A DNA stretch of 7,196 nucleotides. Source: Nanobdellota archaeon. Lineage in GTDB: Archaea > Nanobdellota > Nanobdellia > Woesearchaeales > CG1-02-33-12. Positions 1 to 4,794 of the stretch are shown here, piece by piece (position 1 is the stretch's first letter; the number at the start of each line of letters is the position of its first letter). The translations under genes were made by a program, and so were the position numbers. The stretch lies in assembly GCA_018901315.1 (NCBI GenBank), contig JAHIFA010000094.1, forward strand, positions 1 through 7,196. The letters run 5' to 3'. The notes beneath the pieces are model-generated. The model saw only the letters and a list, made by a program, of their open reading frames with translations. It was not told the DNA's origin and ran no database searches.

Positions 1-95
1 ATTTTTTCAAAAATTCCTTGACCACATTGCATTCTCGCTTCGCTCGGGGCATTTAACAGCAATTCCATGTTAAACTCAATTGCCAAACCCAAAGG
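1..95. repeat. Cassette boundary site a (5' part cut by window edge)
   Basis: The small palindrome is TTTAACA (52-58), spacer GCAATTCCA (59-67), TGTTAAA (68-74). The CTCGGGGC stretch just before it and the CATTGCATTCTCGCTTC stretch are shared with site c, so the two hairpin regions are related. The left arm of the next module is 80-95 and pairs perfectly over 16 bases with 330-345 beyond the zinc-ribbon gene. Confidence 0.75.
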
Positions 96-96
96 G

Positions 97-297
97 TTAT
101 TTGTTTTTCTTTAACTCTCTTCTAAAATTTTCTATTTCTGAAATTTTTACTTCAGGAAAATTTGTAAAAGCTATGGATTCTGTTTTAATATCCCCAAAAC
201 CACAATCTTTACAGAAATCATGAGGGGCAGAATTGTAATATCCGGATCCAACATTCGTACTCCCACATTTAGGGCATATTTTTATATAATTTTCCAT
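97..297 (-). CDS. Small zinc-ribbon protein
   Basis: A 66-residue protein with two CxxC knuckles, CPKC at residues 8-11 and CKDC at 29-32, separated by 17 residues. This is a zinc-ribbon fold that probably binds one zinc ion. The tail from residue 38 is charged and likely helical, ending in basic residues. The specific function is not recognisable; archaeal zinc ribbons of this size serve in nucleic-acid or protein binding. The ATG at 297 is chosen because a TATA-like box at 321-329 lies about 26-28 bases upstream, which predicts a leaderless or nearly leaderless transcript. It is the only gene of module 1 (68 to about 411) and is flanked by the perfect 16-base inverted repeat 80-95/330-345, with its stop codon two bases inside the left arm. 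The gene call is firm; the function is open. Confidence 0.8.
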   Translation of the reverse strand: MENYIKICPKCGSTNVGSGYYNSAPHDFCKDCGFGDIKTESIAFTNFPEVKISEIENFRRELKKNK

Positions 298-320
298 TTA
301 AACTTATTAATTCATAAATA

Positions 321-329
321 ATTTATATA
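321..329 (-). promoter_or_regulatory. Archaeal TATA box of the zinc-ribbon gene
   Basis: On the minus strand this reads TATATAAAT, centred about 28 bases before the ATG at 297. That spacing places the transcription start at or within a few bases of the start codon. The box sits just inside the right arm of the module, so the cassette carries its own promoter. Confidence 0.6.
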
Positions 330-432
330 CCTTTGGGTTTGGCAACTTCTCCGCTCCAGTCGGTGCTCGACCTTCGCTACTTCGTAGCTCAGGGAGTTTA
401 ACAGCAATTGCCAAGTTAATCAAAATCACCCC
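330..432. repeat. Cassette boundary site b
   Basis: The right arm of module 1 (330-345) is followed by ACTTC and a hairpin GCTAC-TTC-GTAGC (376-388). Then come GGGAG and the small palindrome: GTTTAACA (396-403), spacer, AGTTAAT (414-420). GTTTAACA is the exact reverse complement of the TGTTAAAC that opens module 1 at 68-75. The left arm of module 2 is TCACCCC (426-432), which pairs with 502-508. Confidence 0.72.
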
Positions 433-612
433 ATCTTTGAGTTAAAGAGTTAGAAATGAACTTTTTTAACTGAAATAAGAAGTTATAATCTAAATAAAAA
501 AGGGGTGACTTCTTCGCAAATCAAAGATTTGCTCGACCCCATTGCATTCTCGCTTCACAATGTTGCCTTCGGCTCTTTGTTCAGCTCGGGGCGTATAACA
601 GCAATTGCAGAT
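415..612. other. Module 2: cassette without a recognisable gene
   Basis: Between arms 426-432 and 502-508 there are only about 70 bases. No reading frame longer than a few codons follows an ATG, GTG or TTG with promoter or ribosome-binding support. The interior has a weak inverted repeat (GTTAAA near 442 with TTTAAC near 467) and is very A-rich. It could be an empty or decayed cassette, or could encode a small RNA; nothing here shows transcription. Confidence 0.5.
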
Positions 613-635
613 GTTATGCTCAATAAAAAATCGGC
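502..635. repeat. Cassette boundary site c
   Basis: The right arm GGGGTGA (502-508) is followed by ACTTCTTC and a strong hairpin GCAAATC-AAA-GATTTGC (516-532). GACCCC (535-540) can pair with GGGGC just before the small palindrome. The palindrome is GTATAACA (593-600), spacer with GCAATTGC (601-608), TGTTATGCTC (612-621). The left arm of module 3 (624-635) pairs over 12 bases with 1252-1263. Confidence 0.74.
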
Positions 636-646
636 TAAATTATAGA

Positions 647-658
647 AAGGGTCGGCTC
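647..658. repeat. Inner left arm of module 3
   Basis: AAGGGTCGGCTC here is the perfect reverse complement of GAGCCGACCCTT at 1205-1216. Together they bracket the CFI-box gene inside the outer arm pair 624-635/1252-1263. The two left arms both contain TCGGCT, hinting that one arm derived from the other or from an older cassette end. Confidence 0.7.
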
Positions 659-660
659 TT

Positions 661-1134
661 TTACTTCTTTTGTGCAGAATATCTTTCAACTAAAACATCA
701 AGTCCTCTACGAATCGCTGGAATTGTAGATGGTAAATGTTCTCTGATAAAATCAGCAGTTTTTCTTCCTGCACCACTATAATAAAAATCTACGAAAGTTC
801 TACCCACTCCACTCTGCATAAGAACATTATTTCTAAATTCCCTTAAAACTTCAACTTGATGAGCACTTCTATCTCCATAAACTGCTGTTGCAACAAAGCA
901 ATCACTTTCTTCAACTTTCTCTATAGAATCAATATTGAAATAGCTTCCTTGTGGGAATCTTATTAAACCTTCTTTTAATTTATCCTGTGTTGAAGATGCA
1001 AATAATTCTTCTTCACCATCAATCCAATATGTCGCAGTACTTAATTTAATATAACTTCCAGTTTCTGTTCTAAGCAAATTATCTTCTAATTTATCTTGCT
1101 CCTTGAATGGTGCTAACTTGAATTCTCTTCCCAT
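661..1134 (-). CDS. CFI-box-CTERM domain protein with an internal N-terminal duplication
   Basis: A 157-residue protein. Its C-terminal half (residues 79 to the end) carries the CFVATAVYG motif followed by a VLREFRN segment, a GRTFVDFYY segment and an ADFIREHLP segment. That order is typical of the CFI-box-CTERM domain, found as a C-terminal module in bacterial and archaeal proteins; its exact role is unclear. The N-terminal half contains two copies of a roughly 37-residue unit, each starting QDKL and containing a GSY motif, so it arose by tandem duplication. No signal peptide or membrane segment is visible. An in-frame TTG at 1155 would add seven residues. The ATG at 1134 is preferred because the TATA-like box at 1157-1165 lies about 27 bases upstream, giving a leaderless start. 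It is the sole gene of module 3, flanked by two nested pairs of 12-base inverted arms. Confidence 0.85.
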   Translation of the reverse strand: MGREFKLAPFKEQDKLEDNLLRTETGSYIKLSTATYWIDGEEELFASSTQDKLKEGLIRFPQGSYFNIDSIEKVEESDCFVATAVYGDRSAHQVEVLREFRNNVLMQSGVGRTFVDFYYSGAGRKTADFIREHLPSTIPAIRRGLDVLVERYSAQKK

Positions 1135-1156
1135 AAATTTAAGAATAAATAGCAAA

Positions 1157-1165
1157 TTTATAAAT
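1157..1165 (-). promoter_or_regulatory. TATA box of the CFI-box gene
   Basis: The sequence TTTATAAAT is centred 27 bases before the ATG at 1134, matching archaeal TATA-to-start spacing for a leaderless mRNA. It argues against the upstream TTG start at 1155, which would lie only about 6 bases from the box. Confidence 0.6.
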
Positions 1166-1204
1166 CTTTCGATTTATTTACCACTTTAGAATTAATATTC
1201 TAAC

Positions 1205-1251
1205 GAGCCGACCCTTAATTTAATAACTAAATTGGACTTCGTCCTTGATAC
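1205..1251. repeat. Inner right arm of module 3 and short hairpin relic
   Basis: GAGCCGACCCTT (1205-1216) pairs with 647-658. It is followed by an AT-rich stretch and a hairpin GGAC-TTC-GTCC (1234-1244) of the same style as the hairpins in the full boundary sites. This may be the remnant of an older site that has lost its AACA/TGTT palindrome. Confidence 0.5.
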
Positions 1252-1362
1252 GCCGATTTTTTACTTTGAATTTTTCGGACTTCGTCCGAACGTTGCACTA
1301 AAATTCAATCCCTAACGGGAGAGCATAACAGGAATTCCGATGTTAGTTTCAATTGGCGAGCG
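1252..1362. repeat. Cassette boundary site d
   Basis: The outer right arm of module 3 (1252-1263) is followed by ACT. A branched fold then has TTGAATTTT (1266-1274) pairing with AAAATTCAA (1300-1308) around a hairpin TTCGGAC-TTC-GTCCGAA (1274-1290). CCCTAACGGGAG and GAGCATAACA (1321-1330) come next, then the perfect palindrome GGAATTCC (1331-1338), GA, and TGTTAGTTTC (1341-1350). GAGCATAACA is the exact 10-base reverse complement of the module 3 opening at 612-621. The left arm of module 4, GGCGAGCG (1355-1362), pairs with 1819-1826. Confidence 0.8.
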
Positions 1363-1392
1363 AGCTAATAAAGAAAAGAATTAAGATTAATT

Positions 1393-1404
1393 GGCAGGGT
1401 GTCT
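1393..1404. repeat. Inner left arm of module 4
   Basis: GGCAGGGTGTCT pairs perfectly over 12 bases with AGACACCCTGCC at 1792-1803, nested inside the outer arms 1355-1362/1819-1826. This is the same double-arm arrangement as in module 3. Both left arms of module 4 are preceded by AATT. Confidence 0.7.
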
Positions 1405-1411
1405 TAAAATT

Positions 1412-1714
1412 CTATCTATTTGCATATCCCTTGAGAACTTCAACTACTTGATCTCCAACAACTGCTGGAGTGTCATTTTCTAAATCAACTCCGCCATAAA
1501 TTTGTTTTTTATTGTATCTAAAAAGTTTAGCTGTATCAGGTTTTGTTGGATCTTCAAAAATTAGAATTTCCATTCCCTTATCTTTTGTCCATTGATAAAA
1601 AAATGGTCGTGGACCTTTAATTAATGGACTCATACTTGTTGGTTCTTTTTCACTATGAGCAAAATTTGCTCCATCATATGCTAAGTGTTCTAAGTTTACT
1701 GTATTTCCCTTCAT
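1412..1714 (-). CDS. Hypothetical protein of about 100 residues
   Basis: The family is not recognised. The protein (100 residues from the ATG at 1714) looks soluble and has no cysteine motif, signal peptide or membrane segment. The middle has FFYQWTKDKGMEILIFEDP, a plausible strand-turn-strand unit; the C-terminal part has GGVDLEND followed by a short likely helix VVEVLKGYA. A GTG at 1723 would add three residues. The ATG at 1714 is preferred because GGGGTGA (minus strand, 1720-1726) lies five bases upstream as a ribosome binding site and overlaps the GTG. A TATA-like box at 1749-1757 predicts transcription starting near 1728, leaving a leader of about 14 bases. It is the only gene of module 4, tightly bracketed by the inner arms 1393-1404/1792-1803. 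Confidence 0.72.
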   Translation of the reverse strand: MKGNTVNLEHLAYDGANFAHSEKEPTSMSPLIKGPRPFFYQWTKDKGMEILIFEDPTKPDTAKLFRYNKKQIYGGVDLENDTPAVVGDQVVEVLKGYANR

Positions 1715-1719
1715 TTGAT

Positions 1720-1757
1720 TCACCCCATAAATAAGTAATAAATCAATCTTTTTAAAT
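1720..1757 (-). promoter_or_regulatory. Promoter and ribosome binding site of the hypothetical gene
   Basis: The minus strand reads ATTTAAAAA at 1749-1757 (TATA-like) and GGGGTGA at 1720-1726, which matches the CACC at the archaeal 16S 3' end. The spacing to the ATG at 1714 is five bases. Unlike several other cassettes, this one appears to have a short leader with a real Shine-Dalgarno sequence. Confidence 0.55.
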
Positions 1758-1791
1758 CTTTCGGGAATTTACTATTCAAAAATGGATACAT

Positions 1792-1803
1792 AGACACCCT
1801 GCC
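1792..1803. repeat. Inner right arm of module 4
   Basis: AGACACCCTGCC is the exact reverse complement of 1393-1404 on the other side of the hypothetical gene. Both copies are followed by TTAAAA on the plus strand. Confidence 0.7.
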
Positions 1804-1818
1804 TTAAAAGTTTTTTGA

Positions 1819-1919
1819 CGCTCGCCCGCCAACTTTTCGGACGAAATCCGCCAGAACTTCGTAACTGATGGAGAGCATAACACGGATCCGAATGTTAAAT
1901 ACAATAAAAAATGCCCCAC
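1819..1919. repeat. Cassette boundary site e
   Basis: The outer right arm CGCTCGCC (1819-1826) is followed by CGCC and AACTTTT. A small hairpin CGGA-CGAAA-TCCG (1838-1850), GGAG, and GAGCATAACA (1873-1882) follow, then the perfect palindrome CGGATCCG (1883-1890), AA, and TGTTAAATAC (1893-1902). The left arm of module 5 (1906-1919) pairs over 14 bases with 2399-2412. The right half-site matches its own left half-site at 1341-1350 only in the TGTTA core. Confidence 0.75.
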
Positions 1920-2362
1920 TATCGAACTATATACTCATTTTCATCAGCTGATGTACTATTAGTCGATGCTAGAACTAATAATAATCCAGTATTATCTTTA
2001 GAAATAACTTTATGTGAGATTCCTGTACGAATATAAATTCCTTTATTATCATTTCCATTCATTGAAATAACTTCTTTTTCTTTTGTTACAATATTTTCTA
2101 AAAAAATTTCAAAAGAACCTTGTAAGGGAATTAATATTTCTTCTTTTATTTTATGATAATGATTTCCAGACACGTTGTCCTTTTCAAGAAATTTTGAAAG
2201 ATATGAGTATTTTACTTGAAATTTAAAAGGAAATCTTTCATCATATATTGGCATAAATAATCTTCCTTTTTTGGAAACTCTAAAGTTTAACCAATATATT
2301 GTAGACAAATTAGTATCTTCTTGTTTTATTGGTTTTGAATATTGATCTAATGAATTATCCAT
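1919..2362 (-). CDS. WxcM/FdtA-like cupin (sugar 3,4-ketoisomerase family)
   Basis: A 147-residue single-domain cupin. Residues 31-60 fit the N-terminal strands of the WxcM-like/FdtA family. GNHYHKIKEE (66-75) supplies the first cupin motif with His68 and His70, and LIPLQGSFEIFL (77-88) the following strands. NKGIYIRTGISH (106-117) gives the second motif with His117, and LLLVLAST (127-134) is the characteristic near-C-terminal strand. FdtA and QdtA isomerise dTDP-4-keto-6-deoxyglucose to the 3-keto sugar; the same fold also occurs in other nucleotide-sugar enzymes, so the substrate is uncertain. It suggests surface-glycan synthesis in the cytoplasm. The ATG at 2362 follows a TATA-like box (2384-2393) by about 26 bases, giving a leaderless start. 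The TAG stop overlaps the left arm of the module. No other sugar-nucleotide gene is nearby, consistent with an isolated cassette. Confidence 0.8.
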   Translation of the reverse strand: MDNSLDQYSKPIKQEDTNLSTIYWLNFRVSKKGRLFMPIYDERFPFKFQVKYSYLSKFLEKDNVSGNHYHKIKEEILIPLQGSFEIFLENIVTKEKEVISMNGNDNKGIYIRTGISHKVISKDNTGLLLVLASTNSTSADENEYIVR

Positions 2363-2383
2363 AGATTAGGAGAAATCAAGGTA

Positions 2384-2393
2384 CTATTTAAAG
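2384..2393 (-). promoter_or_regulatory. TATA box of the cupin gene
   Basis: The minus strand reads CTTTAAATAG, centred about 26 bases before the ATG at 2362. It lies immediately inside the right arm of module 5. Confidence 0.55.
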
Positions 2394-2398
2394 TTAAC

Positions 2399-2515
2399 GT
2401 GGGGCATTTTTTTACTCTTCGGAATTTTGGCTTCGCCAAACCGTCTTGCAGACTATTCCTCGTCCCTAACGGGAGTATTTAACAGCAATTGCGATGTTGA
2501 GGCGAAATTTTTTGC
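2399..2515. repeat. Cassette boundary site f
   Basis: The right arm of module 5 (2399-2412) is followed by ACTC and hairpins TTTGGC-TTC-GCCAAA (2426-2440) and GTCT-TGC-AGAC (2443-2453). CCCTAACGGGAG and GTATTTAACA (2475-2484) follow, then the palindrome GCAATTGC (2485-2492), GA, and TGTTGAGGCG (2495-2504). GTATTTAACA is a perfect 10-base reverse complement of the module 5 opening at 1893-1902. The left arm of module 6, TTTTTTGC (2508-2515), pairs with 2565-2572. Confidence 0.8.
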
Positions 2516-2650
2516 CAGTAGTTAGAAATAAAGCTAAAGAAAATAAAAAAGTAGAATAAACAAAGCAAAAAACTTACCCTTCCCCACTTCTGTCCTGTAA
2601 TGCAAGAAGTAATCGTTCGTAGGGGTCGGTCGCCTAACAGGAATTTCCGT
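2495..2650. other. Module 6: smallest cassette, no recognisable gene
   Basis: Only about 50 bases separate the arms 2508-2515 and 2565-2572. They are A-rich with no supported start codon on either strand. The half-sites of the module, TGTTGAGGCG (2495-2504) and CGCCTAACA (2631-2639), are complementary apart from one inserted base, so it behaves as a discrete unit. It may be a minimal site-only cassette or one that lost its gene. Confidence 0.55.
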
Positions 2651-2681
2651 GTTATACGCAATATTACTCAAGAAATTTGTC
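2565..2681. repeat. Cassette boundary site g
   Basis: The right arm GCAAAAAA (2565-2572) is followed by ACTTAC. A fold then has ACTTCT (2586-2591) pairing with AGAAGT (2605-2610), and CCCC with GGGG further out. The palindrome is CGCCTAACA (2631-2639), GGAATTTCCG (2640-2649), TGTTATACG (2650-2658). The left end of module 7 continues CAATATTACTC, a form shared only with site j. The left arm AGAAATTTGTC (2671-2681) pairs with 2907-2917. Confidence 0.75.
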
Positions 2682-2861
2682 TCACCTGAAATGTTTTTTT
2701 ATCTTTAAGTCATAAAGAATTTTCCTTGGTTTTCTACCCACTGCTGAAGCCATAAAATCATTAACTAAGTATGATGCAATCAAATCATTTTTTACGCAGT
2801 GTAGTTTGAAACTTTTCCAAGTTGTTTCATCTAGACTTAAAGTAACTTTTGTCTTAACCAT
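2682..2861 (-). CDS. Ribbon-helix-helix (CopG/Arc-like) DNA-binding protein
   Basis: A 59-residue protein. KTKVTLSLDETTWKSFK at residues 3-19 is the typical ribbon-helix-helix opening: a short beta strand of alternating residues followed by helix A. The loop around residues 24-27 and helix B (28-41) follow, then a basic tail (GRKPRK, 42-47) and a lysine-rich C-terminus. Such proteins bind DNA as dimers through the paired strands, often as autorepressors or antitoxins. No toxin gene is beside it, so an antitoxin role is unsupported. The ATG at 2861 lies about 27 bases from a TATA box (2884-2892), predicting a leaderless mRNA. The stop codon abuts the left arm of module 7. A perfect palindrome and direct repeats at the promoter (2859-2890) make self-regulation likely. 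The frame was checked codon by codon. Confidence 0.8.
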   Translation of the reverse strand: MVKTKVTLSLDETTWKSFKLHCVKNDLIASYLVNDFMASAVGRKPRKILYDLKIKKHFR

Positions 2862-2892
2862 ACATAAGTATATATGTATGTAAGTATATAAA
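2859..2892 (-). promoter_or_regulatory. Promoter with palindromic and repeated candidate operator
   Basis: CATACATA (2859-2866) and TATGTATG (2873-2880) are perfect 8-base inverted repeats around AGTATA. TAAGTATATA occurs twice as a direct repeat, at 2865-2874 and 2881-2890, 16 bases apart. The TATA box on the minus strand overlaps 2884-2892. A bound ribbon-helix-helix dimer here would cover the start site and TATA box of its own gene. Confidence 0.6.
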
Positions 2893-2906
2893 TATTCGCT
2901 TTTGTC

Positions 2907-2995
2907 GACAAATTTCTCTGCGTCATACTGTGCCTACGCTTTGCTCCGGCATTTTTCTTGCAGAAAAACGTATAACAGCAATTAAATTTTAGTGG
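2907..2995. repeat. Cassette boundary site h (type B, degenerate junction)
   Basis: The right arm GACAAATTTCT (2907-2917) is followed by a hairpin region with CTGCGTCATACTGTGCC, a GCC/GGC-closed loop and TTGCAG. It ends in CGTATAACA (2969-2977), which is the exact complement of the module 7 opening at 2650-2658. The same hairpin region recurs at 5630-5700. After GCAATT the usual TGTTA half-site is missing and the sequence passes straight to TAAATTTTAG, the probable left arm of module 8. Confidence 0.7.
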
Positions 2996-3094
2996 CACGA
3001 ACTGATGGGGGACAATTTTCACTAGAAATAAAACTCTTACTTTAACAGAGAGCAATCCGATAAGTTTCATATCTTAAGGTAGGGTTGTAAACTT

Positions 3095-4216
3095 TTATTT
3101 AACAATCCTTTCAGCTTTATAAAATCCTAACCCTGCTGATGCTTCTTTTATGAATTTACTAGTATCTTTTATTGCCAATACCCACACTATTTCCTTATCT
3201 TTGCTAACCTCAACAATTTTTGTTGTAGTAGTTATTAAAGTATTTCCATTTGGCAGCCGGTTTGCATCTCTTACAGGCCATTGTTTTTGATTCGAAATTT
3301 CATATTCCCAAACAATATTTTCATTTTCATCAATCTCAACAGCTTTTTCTGGCGTTCCATGGTTTGCAAACAAAAAATTTCCATTTCCAAGCAAAACAGG
3401 ATCGTGCTGCTGGATCATAATCCCTTCGCCAATTGTTTTAACAACCTCGCCTTTTGGATTTACCTCAACAAGCATATCAAAGTTTCTTGTGCTTATTAAT
3501 GTGTTTCCATTACTTAATCTTGAAACAGCATTTGTATGGGTCCATCCCTGATTCTTTATGCTTTTGTATGGCTCTTTATTGAAATAATCCTTTGCATACC
3601 AAGACCAGACAATTACCCCTTTTGGATTAATCTCTTTTACCTGTGCATCACTCATCAGATCATTGTTGCCAAAAGCAAATAAGGTATTTCCATTAGGCAA
3701 TCTGTCTGCGTCATGCGATATTTTTGTTGTTTTGTAGGACCATACAACTTTTCCATCTCTGTCAATTTCATAGACTCCGTTACCTGGCAATACAAAAAGA
3801 ATATTGTTATTTGGTAATAGCTCAACATCAAAACCAGGATTGGTATAGCTTGTCAATGCTTGCGGGATATCATACTCCCAAATAATCTCTCCTAGCATGT
3901 TTACTTCAATTATCTTTGGTTTATCTGAATTACGATTGTCTGGGAATAATGTTGTTCCATCCATTGCTTTGCTGCTGTCATATTTTTCAACAACCAGGTC
4001 AGGATCAACAGAGCCTCTTTGCATGGGTTTTTCGGCAAGTGCGTTATTTTTGTTAGAAAGATTATTTTCAATAGGATTTTCATCAACAGGTGGCGTAACT
4101 GCTGGTGTTAAATTATACATCTTTGCATCTTCTTCAATTAGATTTTCAGAAACTTTTTCTGTAGTACAACCAATGATAAAAACAATTAAAATTGACATCA
4201 AAATGATTCTTTTCAT
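3095..4216 (-). CDS. Arylsulfotransferase-like six-bladed beta-propeller lipoprotein
   Basis: A 373-residue protein. The hydrophobic N-terminus (residues 4-16) ends in the lipobox IIGC with Cys17, so it is probably exported and lipid-anchored outside the cell. A linker rich in Asn and Pro (about 20-75) leads to six repeats of roughly 45 residues, each pairing a LPNGNTL-type strand with an EIN-KG-IVW-type strand (near 88, 133, 172, 233, 275 and 320). This is the ASST-type propeller. Conserved His residues recur before the strands (169, 228, 271). Bacterial ASSTs transfer sulfate from aryl sulfates; whether this protein is an enzyme or only a propeller scaffold cannot be told. The start at 4216 has GAGGT at 4222-4226 five bases upstream and a TATA box at 4251-4260. 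It is by far the largest gene of the array. Confidence 0.8.
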   Translation of the reverse strand: MKRIILMSILIVFIIGCTTEKVSENLIEEDAKMYNLTPAVTPPVDENPIENNLSNKNNALAEKPMQRGSVDPDLVVEKYDSSKAMDGTTLFPDNRNSDKPKIIEVNMLGEIIWEYDIPQALTSYTNPGFDVELLPNNNILFVLPGNGVYEIDRDGKVVWSYKTTKISHDADRLPNGNTLFAFGNNDLMSDAQVKEINPKGVIVWSWYAKDYFNKEPYKSIKNQGWTHTNAVSRLSNGNTLISTRNFDMLVEVNPKGEVVKTIGEGIMIQQHDPVLLGNGNFLFANHGTPEKAVEIDENENIVWEYEISNQKQWPVRDANRLPNGNTLITTTTKIVEVSKDKEIVWVLAIKDTSKFIKEASAGLGFYKAERIVK

Positions 4217-4221
4217 ATTTT

Positions 4222-4260
4222 ACCTCTTTAGTATTAGAGTAATAGAACTACTATTTAAAT
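4222..4260 (-). promoter_or_regulatory. Promoter and ribosome binding site of the propeller lipoprotein
   Basis: The minus strand reads ATTTAAATAG at 4251-4260 (TATA-like) and GAGGT at 4222-4226, five bases before the ATG at 4216. Transcription would start near 4230, leaving a short leader with a Shine-Dalgarno sequence. Confidence 0.55.
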
Positions 4261-4261
4261 A

Positions 4262-4479
4262 ATTCTAAAAACACTCTTGATTACTTGTTCTCGAAGCATT
4301 AAGAAATCAAATATTTCTGGTGCGAGATAATCTATTTGATTCTCTGCACATAAAATATACTATTTTGTAGTGTCCCAAAAATTTTCAATTTTGGATGATA
4401 TCGCTGACGCTTAGTAGATAGAACTCTCAGACCCTCTATCCTATAAACATATTGTCTCAGCTTCGCCTCGAATTGATCT
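4262..4479. other. Non-coding stretch upstream of the lipoprotein gene
   Basis: No gene is seen on either strand. It holds inverted repeats AATCAAATA (4305-4313) with TATTTGATT (4333-4341), and CCAAAAATT (4375-4383) with AATTTTGG (4387-4394). The CTCAGCTTCGCCTCG-type text near 4456-4470 resembles the hairpin regions of boundary sites, so part of it may be a decayed site. Confidence 0.4.
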
Positions 4480-4665
4480 GAACTCAAATTTTACTTTTCG
4501 GAACGAAATTTTCCCGAACTCCATAAACATATTAATCCCGCAACACTCTATTAATCTTAAAAGAACCCCTTTCTTTTTTTTAAAAATCACAACTCTCAAT
4601 GTTTGCTCGTAACGGGAAAAGTATATAACAGTATCCTGATGTTAGTTTCAATAAAATTTGAGTTC
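4480..4665. repeat. Cassette boundary site i (complete fold in place)
   Basis: The right arm GAACTCAAATTTTA (4480-4493) and the left arm TAAAATTTGAGTTC (4652-4665) are perfect 14-base complements across the site. The interior is about 150 bases, longer than usual. It ends in CTCGTAACGGG, TATAACA (4624-4630), the spacer GTATCCTGA, and TGTTAGTTTC (4640-4649). The same arm occurs a third time at 5050-5062, on the far side of the CxxC gene. Confidence 0.75.
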
Positions 4666-4710
4666 CTAAAAAATAATTCTCCCTTTGGTTCCTAAAACTA
4701 ATTGGAAAGT

Positions 4711-4719
4711 TTTATAAAG
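4711..4719 (+). promoter_or_regulatory. TATA box of the CxxC zinc-protein gene
   Basis: TTTATAAAG preceded by purine-rich GGAAAG (a plausible BRE) predicts a transcription start near 4741. This gives a leader of about 45 bases before the ATG at 4787, the longest of the cassette genes and one with structure. Confidence 0.65.
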
Positions 4720-4741
4720 ATTGAACTAATATCTGGCTAAA

Positions 4742-4762
4742 GCATGGATAATAGATCCATGC
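4742..4762 (+). promoter_or_regulatory. 5' leader hairpin of the CxxC gene
   Basis: GCATGGAT (4742-4749) and ATCCATGC (4755-4762) form a perfect 8-base stem with an AATAG loop at the predicted 5' end of the mRNA. ATCCAT can alternatively pair with ATGGAT at the start codon (4787-4792), so two exclusive folds are possible. Confidence 0.6.
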
Positions 4763-4794
4763 ATGAAACACGGAGTGTGAAAAACAATGGATAA
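4744..4794 (+). CDS. Possible 16-codon upstream ORF overlapping the CxxC start
   Basis: An ATG at 4744, three bases from the predicted transcription start, opens a 16-residue frame ending at TAA 4792-4794. It overlaps the start codon of the CxxC gene in another frame. Its first 11 bases, ATGGATAATAG, are identical to the first 11 bases of the main gene at 4787-4797, so it may be a duplicated start region. It could act as a leaderless leader peptide, or be incidental. There is no homology to judge by. Confidence 0.3.
   Translation: MDNRSMHETRSVKNNG

Noticed and set aside
415..2650. tRNA or known small-RNA gene in the gene-less modules
   Set aside because: No cloverleaf, T-loop motif or other recognised RNA signature was found in either interior.
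2479..2661. Minus-strand 60-residue open frame
   Set aside because: It runs through two boundary sites and the hairpin region between them, and has no TATA box or ribosome binding site; its hydrophobic look comes from the T-rich interior of module 6.
2837..3070. Minus-strand 77-residue open frame
   Set aside because: It crosses the type-B boundary region and overlaps the promoter and start of the better supported ribbon-helix-helix gene in another frame.
3281..4262. Plus-strand open frames opposite the propeller lipoprotein
   Set aside because: They are antisense shadows of a gene with clear repeats, lipobox, promoter and ribosome binding site.
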